Shown: piece by piece, positions 1 through 12,875 of the stretch | Layout of the letters: the number at the start of each line of letters is the position of its first letter | Numbering within the stretch: the stretch's first letter is position 1 | Source: Phlyctochytrium arcticum | Lineage: Eukaryota > Chytridiomycota > Chytridiomycetes > Chytridiales > Chytridiaceae | Length of the DNA stretch: 64,000 nt | Assembly: GCA_025602905.1 (NCBI GenBank) | Contig: JAHLKI010000034.1 | Span: 62,001-126,000, forward strand | Reading direction: 5' to 3' | Made by a program: the position numbers and the translations under genes | The notes under the pieces: generated by a model | What the model saw: only the letters and a program-made list of their open reading frames with translations | Database searches by the model: none | What the model was told of the DNA's origin: nothing

Positions 1-2
1 CT

Positions 3-200
3 GGCGGTCAAACTTGTGATGTCGGCAAATGGCCCAAGTCTCAGTCTCCCGGTGCCGGAACCCAATTCCCCGCTGAATACGAGCAAGTCTTCAAGAAGCA
101 GTGCCCCGAATCTTACTCTTGGCAATTCGACGACTTTACGTCCACCTACCAGTGCTTCAACGCCGCTTACCGTGTTGTCTTCTGCCCTCTTGGTCGCTAG
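3..200 (+). CDS. Thaumatin-like protein, C-terminal end (5' partial)
   Basis: Frame 3 is open from the window edge to a TAG at 198-200 and encodes 65 residues. It looks like the C-terminus of a thaumatin-like (PR-5/GH64-like) secreted protein: an early Gly-Gly-Gln-Thr-Cys, then FKKQCPESYSW, the acidic QFDDFTSTYQC segment, and a terminal VVFCP. In this family the motif around CP.AYS..YDD..S...C is followed by a final FCP, and the cysteines form disulfides. Four cysteines are visible. The protein is probably secreted, acting on or as part of the cell wall, but the signal peptide lies outside the window. An ATG-started ORF at 16-216 in another frame is a shadow. Family assignment is fairly secure; function is not. 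Confidence 0.75.
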   Translation, partial: GGQTCDVGKWPKSQSPGAGTQFPAEYEQVFKKQCPESYSWQFDDFTSTYQCFNAAYRVVFCPLGR

Positions 201-839
201 ATTCTTTACCCCTTAGAAAAACACCATACATTATACGACATCTCTCTTTTGTTACATAGCACCCTATATATACATGTAAATTTTGCAAATTTATCAAAAC
301 TCTCTGCTTTCCTCAATCTAAGTCCAAGTTTTGACATTTCGCCAGTGCCTTGGTCCAAGTAGCACATCGTAGCATTTGGCTGGCTGAACCGAGGAACGAG
401 AAGCTATTCTGGTCACGACGTGTACAGTGCAACGTTGACCGCTGGATCAAAACTCTACTCGAGTATTATGCAAAACTTGATGAGGATAGTGAGCGTTTTG
501 TGTAATTGCTTATAGCTTGGCTGCCCAGACACAATGAGACATTTATGCGAAACTTGATGATGAACGTAAGCATTTTGCGAAATGGCTTGGCCCATTCCTT
601 CCATTCATATGCTTTTTATTGCTTAGATCCAATGAAGTTGAATGAACTGTCATAATCAGGCCCAAGCCAATTGTCAATACGGATCACATATGCACCAGCC
701 TGGCCCAACGACCCCAACCCATGATTTTAAACTCAAAAGATCGCAATACCCGAATTGAACCCGAGAGCATCTATTATACAAAGCAATGCAACAGTGGCAC
801 ATCTATTTACAAGAGGAGAATCAGATGTACATACAACAT
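201..839. other. Convergent intergenic region
   Basis: This stretch lies between the 3' ends of the thaumatin-like gene (plus) and SZT2 (minus). No coding signal is seen. It holds a diverged direct repeat (467-510 and 544-587) and several AT-rich stretches that could serve as 3' processing signals. Confidence 0.5.
467..587. repeat. Diverged 44-bp direct repeat
   Basis: The blocks at 467-510 and 544-587 share TATGCRAAACTTGATGAKGA and then align to the end (GCGTTTTGTG versus GCATTTTGCG, ending GGCT or TGCT). The spacer is 33 bp. It could be a local duplication or a remnant of a dispersed repeat. Confidence 0.6.
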
Positions 840-3800
840 TTACCGTCTCCCCAACGACGTAATGGACGACAATGAGGGCGACAATGTCATCACTCTCAAG
901 GCGCCCAAGGTAGTGGACGAACTGGATTGAGCCACCCGGTTCCAGAGCCAGTAGGAGATGGTATTGACGACTTGCCCAATATGTTTGTACTCGGCTTCGT
1001 CGGGCATGCCTTCTCGGGATACAGCGTAGACTTCTAGTCTGAGGTCTGTTGAGGTTGATAAGAGTGGTATTTGGCGGGTGGATGAGCGAATGGAGGGGGG
1101 GACAGTCGGTGAGCGTGGTCGTGGGGCGGAAGATGGACGAACGGAGGGAACTGGTGGGTCGAGTGCGGGTAGTGATGAGTCGAGAGCAGAAAGACTAGGC
1201 GGTGTGGGATTTTGAGTTCGACTCGAGGAGCCAGCGGGGGGAGGAAGAAGGGAGAAATCGCTTCGGTTGCCGCCCGAGATAGTCATTCGGCGAGGAATGG
1301 TAGGCGGTGTTGGACTCGGATCTCGCGGAGTAGTCAAAGCAGTGTAATCACTGCTGACCGACGTCGTTCGGCCATGAGCCCGCCTGAAAAGTGTTGCTGC
1401 TGAATGGACGGGAGAAATGACAATGAAATGAAGTAGGTAGTCTTCATTGTAAGGGTTGAATAGGACCAGATGGCGGCGGCCGGACGTTAGGCCTTCGACC
1501 AGGTCGCGGGCTGAGTACGGGTAGTAAGATTTGAGGAAATCGAGGAGGTCGTGGAGAGGGAGGAATGGGTTGGTGAAGAGATCGGTTAGTTCGGGGTCAA
1601 TGTCTAGCACGGGCCGCGAGTTGGGAGCAATCTTTTCCAAAAACATTTTGGTCCATTCGCACATGCCGTCATTGGTGCCCAGAATGCCGCCGGGCGATGT
1701 GCGTCCACCGACAGCATTAGACAACGACATGGGATCTTCATTTTTCCAGAGTTGGCGCCAGAGGTTATCCCGACCATAGTACCGTAGGGCCTGCTCAACC
1801 AATCTTTCGACTTTGCGTTCGGCATTGCGTACAATATCCTTCAGGTAATACCCGCCGGCCAAATACTCATGCAGCGAGTCAAACATCATAGCGTTGCCCA
1901 TCACTGCTGACTGATCCGGGTCGGCCTCGCGATGGGGGGCGGGAGTCTTGGTATTCACAATGAGCAAAAAGTAGCGCAAGTTTAGTCGCGTGGAAGTGGA
2001 CGCTGTCCCTGCACTGGCCTTGCGTTGATGAACATGTAAGGTGTCCTCCCCGCGCATGATGGGCGTGCCTACTGGTGAATCATCCGAGGTGGAGTAGACT
2101 ACAATGCTGTAAACCGTTCCGCGACCATCGGTATGATCATCCGGTCCCGCGCTTCCTGGCCTACTGAAATCCGGGGCAGTCGATATTAAGGAACATGCTA
2201 CGGGTTGCTCTTGGAACAATATTGGAAAAAAGCCGTAACGTAGCGGATTTTTCAGAATGTACTGGAACAGGGAGCTGGACACTTGCCCTTCATCAATGCA
2301 ACACCGGCCATGGTAAATTCTCGATCGGGCAAAGTTGGCCTTTCGCGGATTAAATTGCGTAAACATCTTCATGACCGGTAGGATATCGACCGGCGTCGGC
2401 GAATTGAGCGATCGTTCCAGGATCTTTTGGAAATAACGGAGATGAAAGTCATACGAATAGGAACTGAGGTGTATCAGGTTCTTAAGAGCCGAACCTGCCT
2501 CGGCAAAAACTTCGTCGGCCTCTGCGCCGCCCTGATCCCGGCCTTCCAACTCAGCAGCCAAATGTCCGCTTAATCCTTCCGAATAACTCAGAGTGTAGAG
2601 ATTCACGCAGCCAAAAACGCCGTCCACTCCAATCTGTGCAATGATGATCCCCGTCTTGAACCATCGCACCAGGTAAATGACATTGCTATCCACACTCAGA
2701 CGTTCCGAAATCCAGAATTTTGGTATGACGCTCGTTGATGGCGAAAAGGGGGCACCTCGAGTATTTGTCTCGTTCACAGACTCTAGTCCCAGCGTCTCCA
2801 AGTAGGTAACGTATTCGCCCAAATAGGTTTCCACCAAATTATGGTACCAATTCATACACTCCGTATCGTCTTGTCCCATATTGTTGGACCACGGAGATGG
2901 TGAGGCAACTTGGCTAGTTCCGGACATTGCGGGTGTCACACCAGTTGACGGCGTGGAGTCTTTGGCGCTTGGCTGGTCGGTTGCGCTTTGTGGGCTGGTG
3001 GCATTGGAAGCTCTCATTCCGAAAAACTGATCCCGTAGTTCCGTAAACAGCAAGGGGTATTTCACAAAATGCAAAAGCCGCACCGAGCGTAATATCTCGG
3101 CCATGTCTGCAGCACTCATGCAAGAGCTTGTATCCGTCATCGGTTTGCTCGGAGGCTCTACTCCAAAAGCGTGCAGCGAACCCACTTTCCAGCGTTGGGT
3201 AGTATCCGTCTTAGCGTCGTTTACCCTCAACTGGCGAACGAACCAATCAAGAAACTCTACCGCATGTTTCTGAAGAATGTCTACCTCTGTTATAGAGAGT
3301 GACCGCGATGTGTCATCCACCTTGGCAGTGTTAGCCATTGGTTTCGGTCCCACCCGCTGTGCAAATTGATTGGCCATTGCCAACGCAATAGAATCACCCC
3401 CAAAACTGGCAGCGATCTCTTGGACCCCAACTCTATCGGACTCCGGTACCCGGAAGGGAGGCTTCCGTGGGGCGCCAGCATTGTTCAAGGTCGAGATTTC
3501 ATGTTGCAAAAATTGGATGCGTAAATTGTTCCAGCTCAAAATTTTGAACACTTGCCCAAATATCAGATCCGTATAAGACTTGTGGCAATTGTACGCGTAT
3601 ATGTCGATTTCGCCGTTCGTCATGGATATGATCAGAAAATCGCTTCGCGAACCGAGATCCAATACTGCCGAATGTAGATTTCCGGGATATAGCATCAGGC
3701 TATCTTTCGCTGATTTTGCATGAGTTGAGGCCGAAGGTTGCGTTGCGGCGTGGAAAGCCCGCGAACCTCGACGATGTTGCGCAGTGACTGAAGCAGTCGT

Positions 3801-6800
3801 TGCGGTTTCTGATGTTGAATCTTCGTGCGCGGCGCGCATCAAAGGGCTCTGGATGCTGGTCGCAGTGACCCCAGTTGCAGTGGTAGCATTTGCAATCACC
3901 GCCTGTTTCAAGCTCACATTGGATCCTTCAAGTTCGAAGGAATGTTTTCTGTCCATATTTTGCGCAAACTGTGGCCGCCAAGGTCCATAGCGAGCATTCA
4001 AAGTCGTGACGCCGGAAACAATGACAAATAGATCTTCCGATCGGTCCTGGTCGCTCTCATTGGTAGAATCTGAAAGTTCCTCATGATGCGATCTTTTCAT
4101 GGGACGATGGCTGACAAATTCCACGCCTCCTTCACTTCCCTCCCTACGCAAGATAACTGGGGCCAGTGAGATGCTACTTCCGATGAGAAGTTCATGAATT
4201 TCCGCTACAAACTCTTCGATTATCCAAGGTGGTAATTTCACTGGTGAGGAGAGATGTGCAACTGTGGGCACTTGACATTCCAGGGCTCGCTTGAGTACCG
4301 TGAAAAGCGATTGGTAAAAGTCGGAGAACTGGTCGTTTATCCCCATTGCGCCGGAGGATGTGGTAGTAGTGGTGACATCAACTTGCCCAGACACATTTTC
4401 GTTGATTTGTTCTCTTGATTCACTGCGCCCGCTTAGCCGAGGAGATGTGGGCGCAGATGGCGGCTGAAACAGCATATCAGAGTCTGGAATGAATGGCGAT
4501 TCCCTGTAAGTAGTACTCAAAGTTCCTACGGCGGACTCCACAACATAATCTGCCAGTGTATTTCTGAATGCCTGCTTGAGAAGTGTGACAAGATTATCCA
4601 AGTTGATGCTTCCCTGATACCAAATTTCGATCATCAGTTTATACTCTGGATGCCCCGGAGCATTGTCTAATGGCTGTCTCTCCAAGTCATTCAGCGCTTC
4701 AGCGATTTCTTTCAAGTTGACTGGGTTTTCAGAATCGCCTTCGGCCCCAACAGCAGGGACTTCCAAGATAATTTTACCGCTGTTATCTAACAAGGCGAGA
4801 CAGATGCATGCAATTCCGGGACCAATGGCGGCTTCCGAAGACGTTGGGTTCCTGGTAGGAATGCAGTTGTACAAGAAAGAAAAATCGGATAATTGTACTT
4901 CGTATGTCTTTGACCTAAGAACGGGTTATTCTTCTGTGGCGGGCATAGGCGGAGACCGTACTTACCCCAGAGGGGTGTCAGCATCCCGATCCGCCCATCC
5001 GTAGCTTTGCTCATAGTGATTTCTTAGTGCGGAAACCACATCAGCTCCACCAAGTACGTGCAACCAGTTTAGTAAGCTTTGCCTCATCAATAACATAAAA
5101 ACATAGGGACTTCGAATAATCGGTGGAAGGTTCAGAACCTCCAGTCGGGCAGGCTCAACTCCTTTGGCTGCTGGAAGGATAAAGTCCAAGTCGGCTGGGG
5201 TGAGCTTGATTGTCACATTACGGGCCAAGAACGTGCCAAGAACGTGTTGTGTCAAGGAATTGATCTTGACATCTATCATATTGACGAATTCGCTTGTGAT
5301 CTGAGGGCCGGGTTTGTCTATACCGTACACGTCCAAGACAAGAGCAAATTCAGCAGAGCGAGGGTTTGTTGGCCCGTTTGATGTGCCCCCGGAAACGACT
5401 GAGACAGGTGGGAAACTCGAGACAGTTGATCGTCGCATTGTTGGTGAATGAGGGGCCTTTGGAGAATCTGGTCTCCCCATGTTTGGCGAGGCTAGCTCGG
5501 CAGGAGAAGTTGTGTTCATTTCGAATTTTGATTCTTGTTCACGCTCCTTCCCCTTTCCTGGTTCGTTACCACGTTCCACGGCTTCGATCTCCAAAACTGA
5601 TACGCGCATGTAAAACACGGACCCCTTGGCGGCAAACACGAACATGTTTTTACGGTTGCTTATTCCAAAGGCCTCCAGCGCAGTGACTATGTTATTGAGC
5701 GCTTGCTGCGGTCGGAGACGCCAGTGTAGAGGAAATGAACGCTTGAAGACCACAGGGCACGCAAATCGACCATAGGGGAACCGGCCAGTATGATCGTGTT
5801 CTGATAGGCATGAGCTGGTTGACAAAGCATCTTCATCCTTAGTTGTGGGAAGGGATTGGCTGCTCCAATCATCCACCGACGAGGCTGGCGCGATTAAATA
5901 TTTACTGTAACATTCGGTTAAAGATGAATGGCTGAATGAGCAGTCAATGCTAGCGTTACCTGGCAGTATGGGTTTCGTTCAGGCAACCCAGAAGATAAAA
6001 GCGATTTACTCTTTCGCAACAGGTCGAAACACCCTTTCGGACTTGCCTGATAATCATCAAGCGCTGATACGGTGTCACAACTTTGGAGAAGAAATACACC
6101 TGTGCCGAGAACCCTGCTACAGTAATGATCAGCCAAAATTTCGGTCTAGAACGGGGCTGGGGCTCTTGGTTGTCTTCGACAGATTTTGCGGCGTCATGGT
6201 TGTCTGTAGTCCTTCCAGCGAATTCTTCAGGTAACCCATCCATCGATATTCCCAATCCTTGCACTCCAAACTCAGATACACTGCGCGACAACTGTGCCTT
6301 GTCGACTTCGACTTCTCTAGTATCTTGAACGTTCTTGTCGTCTGGAATAACACAAAAGAGGTCACCAAATCGTTTTACCCTTCCAATTCCCAAATTAATG
6401 TTTTCAAATTCAGTTTGAAACATGTCGATTCCCGCTTCCGGACTGACAAAAACTAGCGGGAAATTGATGGCGAGCGAGGGGCCGGATTCAGCAGCAGAAA
6501 AGGTCGGACTCGCAGCGCCCTCATTTATTTGCGTTTGGAGACCATGGCGTTTTCGTAGAATTCCTTCTATCAGACGAAGAGAGGGCCCTTGAACGCGCTC
6601 GAGGTCAAGAAGTGAATGCATAATTTCATCGTCCAACAAATCTTCAATCTTTTTCGATACATTCTCAAGAGCATCTTGTTTGTCAGCATCAAGTGAGCTC
6701 AACAATCTATCCTCTGCCAGGCCCTGCTCCTGCATCTCGTACGACTCATTGTCTGGTGCGCTGTCATGCGTCGGACTTTGCGATGATCCAGATTGGTCGA

Positions 6801-9800
6801 TTTTCGCAGGTCGAACATTGTGTATGTTCATCCTGGCATCCTCACTAGAACTCAAGGGTGGAATGGTCATACATACTAAATGAAGAATGGCGCGTGTTCC
6901 ATCTCTGCTTTCGACCGGACTTGCGTAAGTGCCGACAAAATCGGGCGTAAAGTCCATGGTACTTAAGTGTTCTGCAAGAGGTGCTTTATCTTCGCTGTTG
7001 ATGCGATAAGATTTGGGCAGATTTTTCACGGGAATATGGGAATGCTCTGCATCCATCATCGTACGCTTGCGGAATGAGCATTCCGTGCGTATGAATAGTG
7101 GCGTATCGGCGCACTCTAGCTGACGGAATAAAATCTCAAACTGGGAGGACGAAGCTGACGTTGAGTGAGAGAAATGTCCTCCTGGTGTCTGTGCCGAATA
7201 GGCTTCCGGTGTGAGATTTCGACGCATAGGGCCCACAACTGGGATCGGCTTCGCCAGCAGATTACTCGAAGATTGTGACGCTGCTAGAATACCGCCGGTT
7301 GGCAGGGAAAGTGAAAGGGTCGAACTCGTCTGCGGTGTAAATGACGGAGGATTGTCTGAAGCGCTCTCTTCTTTGTGGGTGAATGGATGATAATAGTAAA
7401 TATTATTGGGTGGTTCTTCACCGCTGCATGGCACTGGCCAAAAATGTTCAGCTAGAGCTTCGTGGAAATGTTTCTGTACTGCTTCATCGTCCCACTCTCT
7501 AAAGAACGGATAACATCAGAGGTTGCGTGAGAGGTTGGCCGGCAGACACTGACAGACTCACCTTTCTGGTACCTCCGAACCTGCCTCAGCTTTCAGTCTC
7601 AGGCGATCGCTAAGTATTCTGACATTGAGGTATCCGGTGATATCGATGTCAATGCTCGTTTCAGTGCACGCTGATATCGCTGCATCCAAATCTTCTTTGC
7701 GCAAATCGTACCCTTGTAAAAGCGCGGCATAAACCGTTTTCAAAAATGCAGATTTGTAACCGTCATCGAGCTTTTGCAGAAATTGTCGGGTAAAATCTGA
7801 AATTTTCGATGAAGGCAACGATTTGGCGCTTTCGGCCGGTGGGACGCTTGCAGTTGCTTTGCTTGTGAACGCTGAAGATCGCGTTTTCAAGCGTTGCCCA
7901 GGCCCCTCTGCCAATATACAACCATCGGTCAACTCTTTTCCACTTCTGACTAAGAGAGCCCACTCTCCGAACTGAATGGTGGCATCTTCGTTCTGCGATT
8001 CAGATTTTGGTTCAAATGGCGGTGTGTTTGTCAAGGGTGTCCCGGCGGGAGCCAACCCTGGTCGGGTGCACTCTACAATAGTAGTTGTCAAATAAGGAAG
8101 TGCGTCATTGTCCAACTCATCCGATTTCTCGGTCTTGTCCAAGCTCCGCTGGTCAGTATCAAGCGGATATTGAGGACAAAAAATGAGAAGGAAACTATGT
8201 CGATCGCGAATTTTGACAAAGCATTTTGAGTCGCAGATTCGTCGAATAAGGAGGTCCACTGAAGGCTGATTCTCGTCAGATATGAGCGAATCACGATGTT
8301 GCTTCAATGCGGCCTCAATCTTTTCGAGGAAGTCCAATGGGCCACTTTCAATGGGCCCAATAGGATTTGTTACCGTCAATGACTGATCCGAAAGAGTAAT
8401 TTCCCCATCAGTCAACAAGCCCACCACACGCTCCAAAAATCGACATAGTGTGAGAGCCACCCGGCTCCGCCGGGTCGTAGCAAGAAAGACCGCTTCAAAA
8501 CTAAGCCTATATCCTGGACTGGGATTTACTAGGCCCTCGAAGAGATTGGATTTAGATGGCGGGATGCTAACAGTAAGACCTGGGCCTGCCGCTCCATGGC
8601 TACCCAACACACGATGGCTTGTTGCGCGACTCAGCGGTACAGGTGTATTTCCACCCGCTATCCCATTTCCTCTTGATGGATTCAATGATCGACCCAGCAT
8701 CGATGGTGGTGTATCTGTAGCCCCTTCATTTGCGTCCAAGCCAGTAAGCATTGTCGGCGTAGCACTCGTTAAGTGGTTCCCTGGCGATAGGCCCATCTGT
8801 GTTCTGCCACCAGCTCCTTGTTGCCCCCAGTCCCCACCATCCAAGTCGTCACCAAATACAACCGGAGCGTGATTGGCTATCGTTACAAAATATCCATCTT
8901 CCAGTACACTTTCCAAGTGAAATCGGGTGGTCACAGCAGTAACTCCTTTTGAAACGCTCCAGTTTTTTCCGCGAGTGCCATACTTGCCATCTCCTGGCCT
9001 GCCTCCTCCGGCTCGGCCAATTGCGTGAATCTCATCAAAGGTGAACAACTTATTCAAAAGTTTACGATCAAAATCAAGAATATGTTCCGCCACTCGGTCA
9101 TAGTGTTCCTTGAATAGCGTTCCTATTGGATAGTTCTCAGTTTTGTGATCTAGCGCCAGCGCAGATCCAGCAGGACCATCCACGATTGGCTCTACCCAAA
9201 GCTCTGAGCAGACAGTCTTATGGATGTCATCCTTCAATAATACGAATTGTAAGGAACATGTGCTATGCGAGAATTGATTTGGCCCGAATTGCCGGGTGTC
9301 CAGTTTTCGTCGTGGGATTTGCACTTCGCGGTACAATGTCAGCAAACCATTCGACTCGCTCACAGGCACATATCCTTCATCAAGCCGTTGACGATACATG
9401 AGCAGAAATGCAAGTTCGTGAACTGGGACGCGGTCAGAGTATCCTTCCAGTTCCGCCTCACGGATCGCAATATCGGAAAGCCACACCCACCGGTTGTTAC
9501 GTAAATAAGCTCTAAGGGATGGGTTTGATAACTGAAAGTGGTTTTGCGTGGTATCAGCCGGATTTGGGGGGATAGGGGAGGTGGCAGGTGATGTCGGTTC
9601 CGAATCCGGTGGGGTAGTGGTAATTTTAGGATTTGAAAGGCTAGCTATGTCTCGATCGTCACTCATTTCCCGCATGGACCCGAGATCTGACGTTTGCGGG
9701 ACGTACCGTACCAGAAGCTCGCTAATTGGTTTCTTGCACACAATAAGAGGTCGGAACTCGACTCCGGTGGTTCGGATGATATGCCGTATATTTAGAATCT

Positions 9801-12544
9801 CGCGTGTCAGCTCAGACACCATATCCAAGCGCTCAGTGACACTCATTGAGAAGAAGTTCAGCCGGAGAGACACCAAGCATTCATTGTCCCAAGAGGACGA
9901 CAGAAGAGCGAAACCAGTGGGTATACGCGTCGCTTTGGAAGCTCCAGATACCTCCCCCGAAGCAATCGGTGAAGACTCCTGAAACACAAATTTCAACAGT
10001 CGCGTCTTCTCCATCGCAAACGTACACCATTCGCTTGTGAGGAACTCATTCAGGTAAATTGTCGCCACTTGCCGTTTGTTGCCCCTTGCAGATTCGATAC
10101 CGCCAGATGTAGTACGCAAAATTACATCCACGGTCCATTCATTGAATGAAGCCCACTTGCTTGCAATAATCTGCCCGAGAACATGCCAGTAATTATTGGC
10201 CTGCTTCGAGTTCTGCACCACCGCCTTGGACTGCAGCTGCCCACGCGATCCAAAGGATGTCATATTATTAACGTAGTCATCTGTAGTCGCACCAAATAGT
10301 CTTTGCTCGGTTTGCGGGATTACCGAAAGGGCATACTTTGTGTTGAAAGATGCCAAAACCTGAAAGCATAACGGATGTCAATATTACTACCAACACTGTA
10401 CAGTCAGCAGACCTACTTTTAAAGCATCATCCGCTTCGTAAACTCCTTTCAAAAAGCCGTGTAGTTTGACAAGCTTATCCTCTATGCTTGCGGAATATGA
10501 ACTCTTTTGCTCCAAATTCTGGACATTAATGAAAAGGATGGCGAAGGCATGTTGGGCCAAAATATTGAGTTCAATCCTGGGGGCCTTGTGGTGTGCACGA
10601 TCCAACAACATGGGCTTTGACTGATCGACCCATACGGATTTGATGGTATAAAGGATGGTGACATTCGTAAACCAAGGCATAATAAGAATAACCTCGATCT
10701 TGTCGGGGCGATCGCGGGATCGCCGGCGGGTCTGATGAACAGATAGGAGTATAAAGCCTTCGTTCAAACGCGCAAGAACGACATTCTCCAGAACGACATT
10801 CAGGGTGTAGTCGCGATAACCACAAAGGATTTCGGCTACAAGCGGAGGTTTGGAAGTTGGTTCCCACGGGAAGGAGAGCTCTTCCTGTGAAATGTTTTGT
10901 GTCGTATCCACTGATGCGTTCAAAAGTCTCCCGCGCGGGCAATCTACTAGTCGTTCGTAACTACTGCCATTCACCGCTCGGTACCGACTTTCCGGCCCAG
11001 CTTTTGTAAACGTGTTTTGTCGAATGAGCATATGACGGTGATAGAAGTTTGGGGCAAATGTCTCCACTGGTGCTCCCACAGTACTGTCCAAATAGTTGCA
11101 ATCTGCGGCATACAAAAACTTGCCTGCAGCAGCCACTGCCAAAAACCGCAGGAATTCATTATCGGCAACATGTCCAAGATTTGTACCAGGGATATATCCG
11201 TGACCAACACCAACTTGAATGAGAGTAAAGACTGCGTTCTCGCGCGCAATCTTGCGGCAACAGTCCCGGGCAATCTGCTCACCCGATCCTGCTGTGCTGA
11301 TAACCCCATCTGTAATGTATACAAGACAAGACAAGCAGTTGTCGGGTAATACGTTCAGAGCAAAGAGAGCACGCTCAATAGACCGGAAAATGCTGTCCGT
11401 AGGAATAGAGTCGAGAGCAATTTTTGACGCGGTGCCGCCATAACCCGCCAACTCGGCCAACGCTTCCACCTGAGTTGCTGAACTTGCATTGAATGCTAAA
11501 TTGCCCTCGGAGTCATTTCCGACGATGAGCGACTCTTCGGACGGCGGTCTCTCTCGTGGAGTATCTCGCTGTCGTTGCTGCACCAAGTCATTTTCATAGG
11601 CGTTTAATGCATCGTACAGCCTCTCGGCTATGAGCGCAAGATTATCGCGCGTCACGAGTACCTCCTGAATGAGTACACGAGTTGGAAAGGTGTGCGCAAA
11701 CTTTTGAGCGAGTGGAGACTGATCACCCCGGAAATATGTCGTCCCGCTTTCCGCTAGAACTGTGATATACACATCTGGTCGAACCTGCGAACATGATTAT
11801 TTAGTTTGCACCCCGAGTGAATCATGAGGAAAGAAAATCACATGTAAAGGCTCTCCTTTCAGACTGCTTCCCATCAGAAAAGGTCGGCATACTCCATCCA
11901 AGGTCTTACACAGTCTTCAAAGCACGCCAAGTCAGTCTCGCACACATGTATCAGGACTCTCAGCACTCACGTCTCAAAAGCGCTACTGATCAACGCTTTC
12001 GCTTTTCCCATTGTATCATCCACAACCGCCATGGACGGCGTCACATCCACCACAACTACCATTCGATATCGCTCCGCAAATGAATAGATATGCGTCTCGG
12101 GAGTGATGCGCCAAAGCTGATCATTTGGCAAGGCGGTTGGAGGGTTGGATGTGGCAGGGGTGGGAGGGATGTCAGCGTGGAGTGGACTTCCAGCTGACCC
12201 GTCCAAAGTGGCTGGAAGGTCATCCTTGACCCATTCTAACGAATCTAATCGCTCGGTAATATCGATCACCTCGATATACTCATCCTAGTTGATGTTGATA
12301 AATAAGTCAGCTATCCCGGTGGGACAGAACTCACATTGAGCTCTTCGGGCTTGATGGGACGTAACATATGTCGTAGCACCCAAACATCATAATCAGCGCG
12401 CGTAAAGAGCGGCAAACTCTCGGCTTTGATCTTGAGTACCACAGCTGCAGCATTTTTCACCTTTGAACCCTGGTAAGGAAGGTATTTGATCAAAAACATT
12501 GCTCCTTCGTACGCGCAACACGGCAACACGGAACTTACTGTCAT
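840..12544 (-). CDS. SZT2: SZT2-like KICSTOR scaffold protein
   Basis: Nine exons on the minus strand: 12539-12544, 12335-12469, 11971-12284, 11842-11914, 10417-11784, 7562-10359, 5960-7498, 4966-5904, 840-4914. All joins are GT-AG with matching phases and give 11247 nt, 3748 aa (human SZT2 about 3400 aa). Matches to SZT2 seen by eye: an N-terminal segment with YRMVVVVDVTPS and VVDDT (human YRFVIELDLSPS, IVDDS), VRPDVYITV, the LNVLP...YITDG segment, LRNNRWVW, LWVEP and LAEHFWPVP. In animals SZT2 bridges KPTN/ITFG2/KICS2 to GATOR1 at the lysosome and restrains mTORC1 when amino acids are scarce. The N-terminal fold looks vWA-like, with DxTxS and TDG. The two-codon first exon is the weakest part; a different 5' exon is possible. 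The gene lies 330 bp downstream of the AP-3 delta gene on the same strand. Confidence 0.85.
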
Positions 12545-12742
12545 TTCACCAAAATGTCCCAACAGGGGAATGAATTAGGTATCTTCTCAGCTACATCAAG
12601 TACCAGAGTCTCGTTGATGCTGTCGCTTTACGGAACGGCGGCATTCCTGGGTATGATTAGTTGTTCGATTAATCGATTTACGAAAAGCACTGACAATCTC
12701 GGCACTTTGCGAGATTGTGTACACAGCCACATATGACAATGT

Positions 12743-12788
12743 AAAATCGTCCAGAAATCGTCCTGAAAATCGTCCAGGAAAATCGTCA
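12743..12788. repeat. Four AAATCGTCC-type short tandem repeats
   Basis: Four copies of AAATCGTC(C), spaced 11-13 bp, lie about 200-250 bp upstream of the proposed SZT2 start and 90-135 bp beyond the AP-3 delta stop codon. They could be regulatory (SZT2 promoter) or a simple repeat. Confidence 0.55.
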
Positions 12789-12875
12789 ATTCACAATTTT
12801 GGCATAGAAGTCAGAGTCTAATATGATTAAACATGTCTAGCAGAACATTTCATTCTATTCACCAACATATACAAT

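Noticed and set aside
16..216. 66-codon ATG ORF at the left edge
   Set aside because: The adjacent frame encodes an unmistakable thaumatin-like C-terminus with a stop at 200; the ATG ORF is its shadow.
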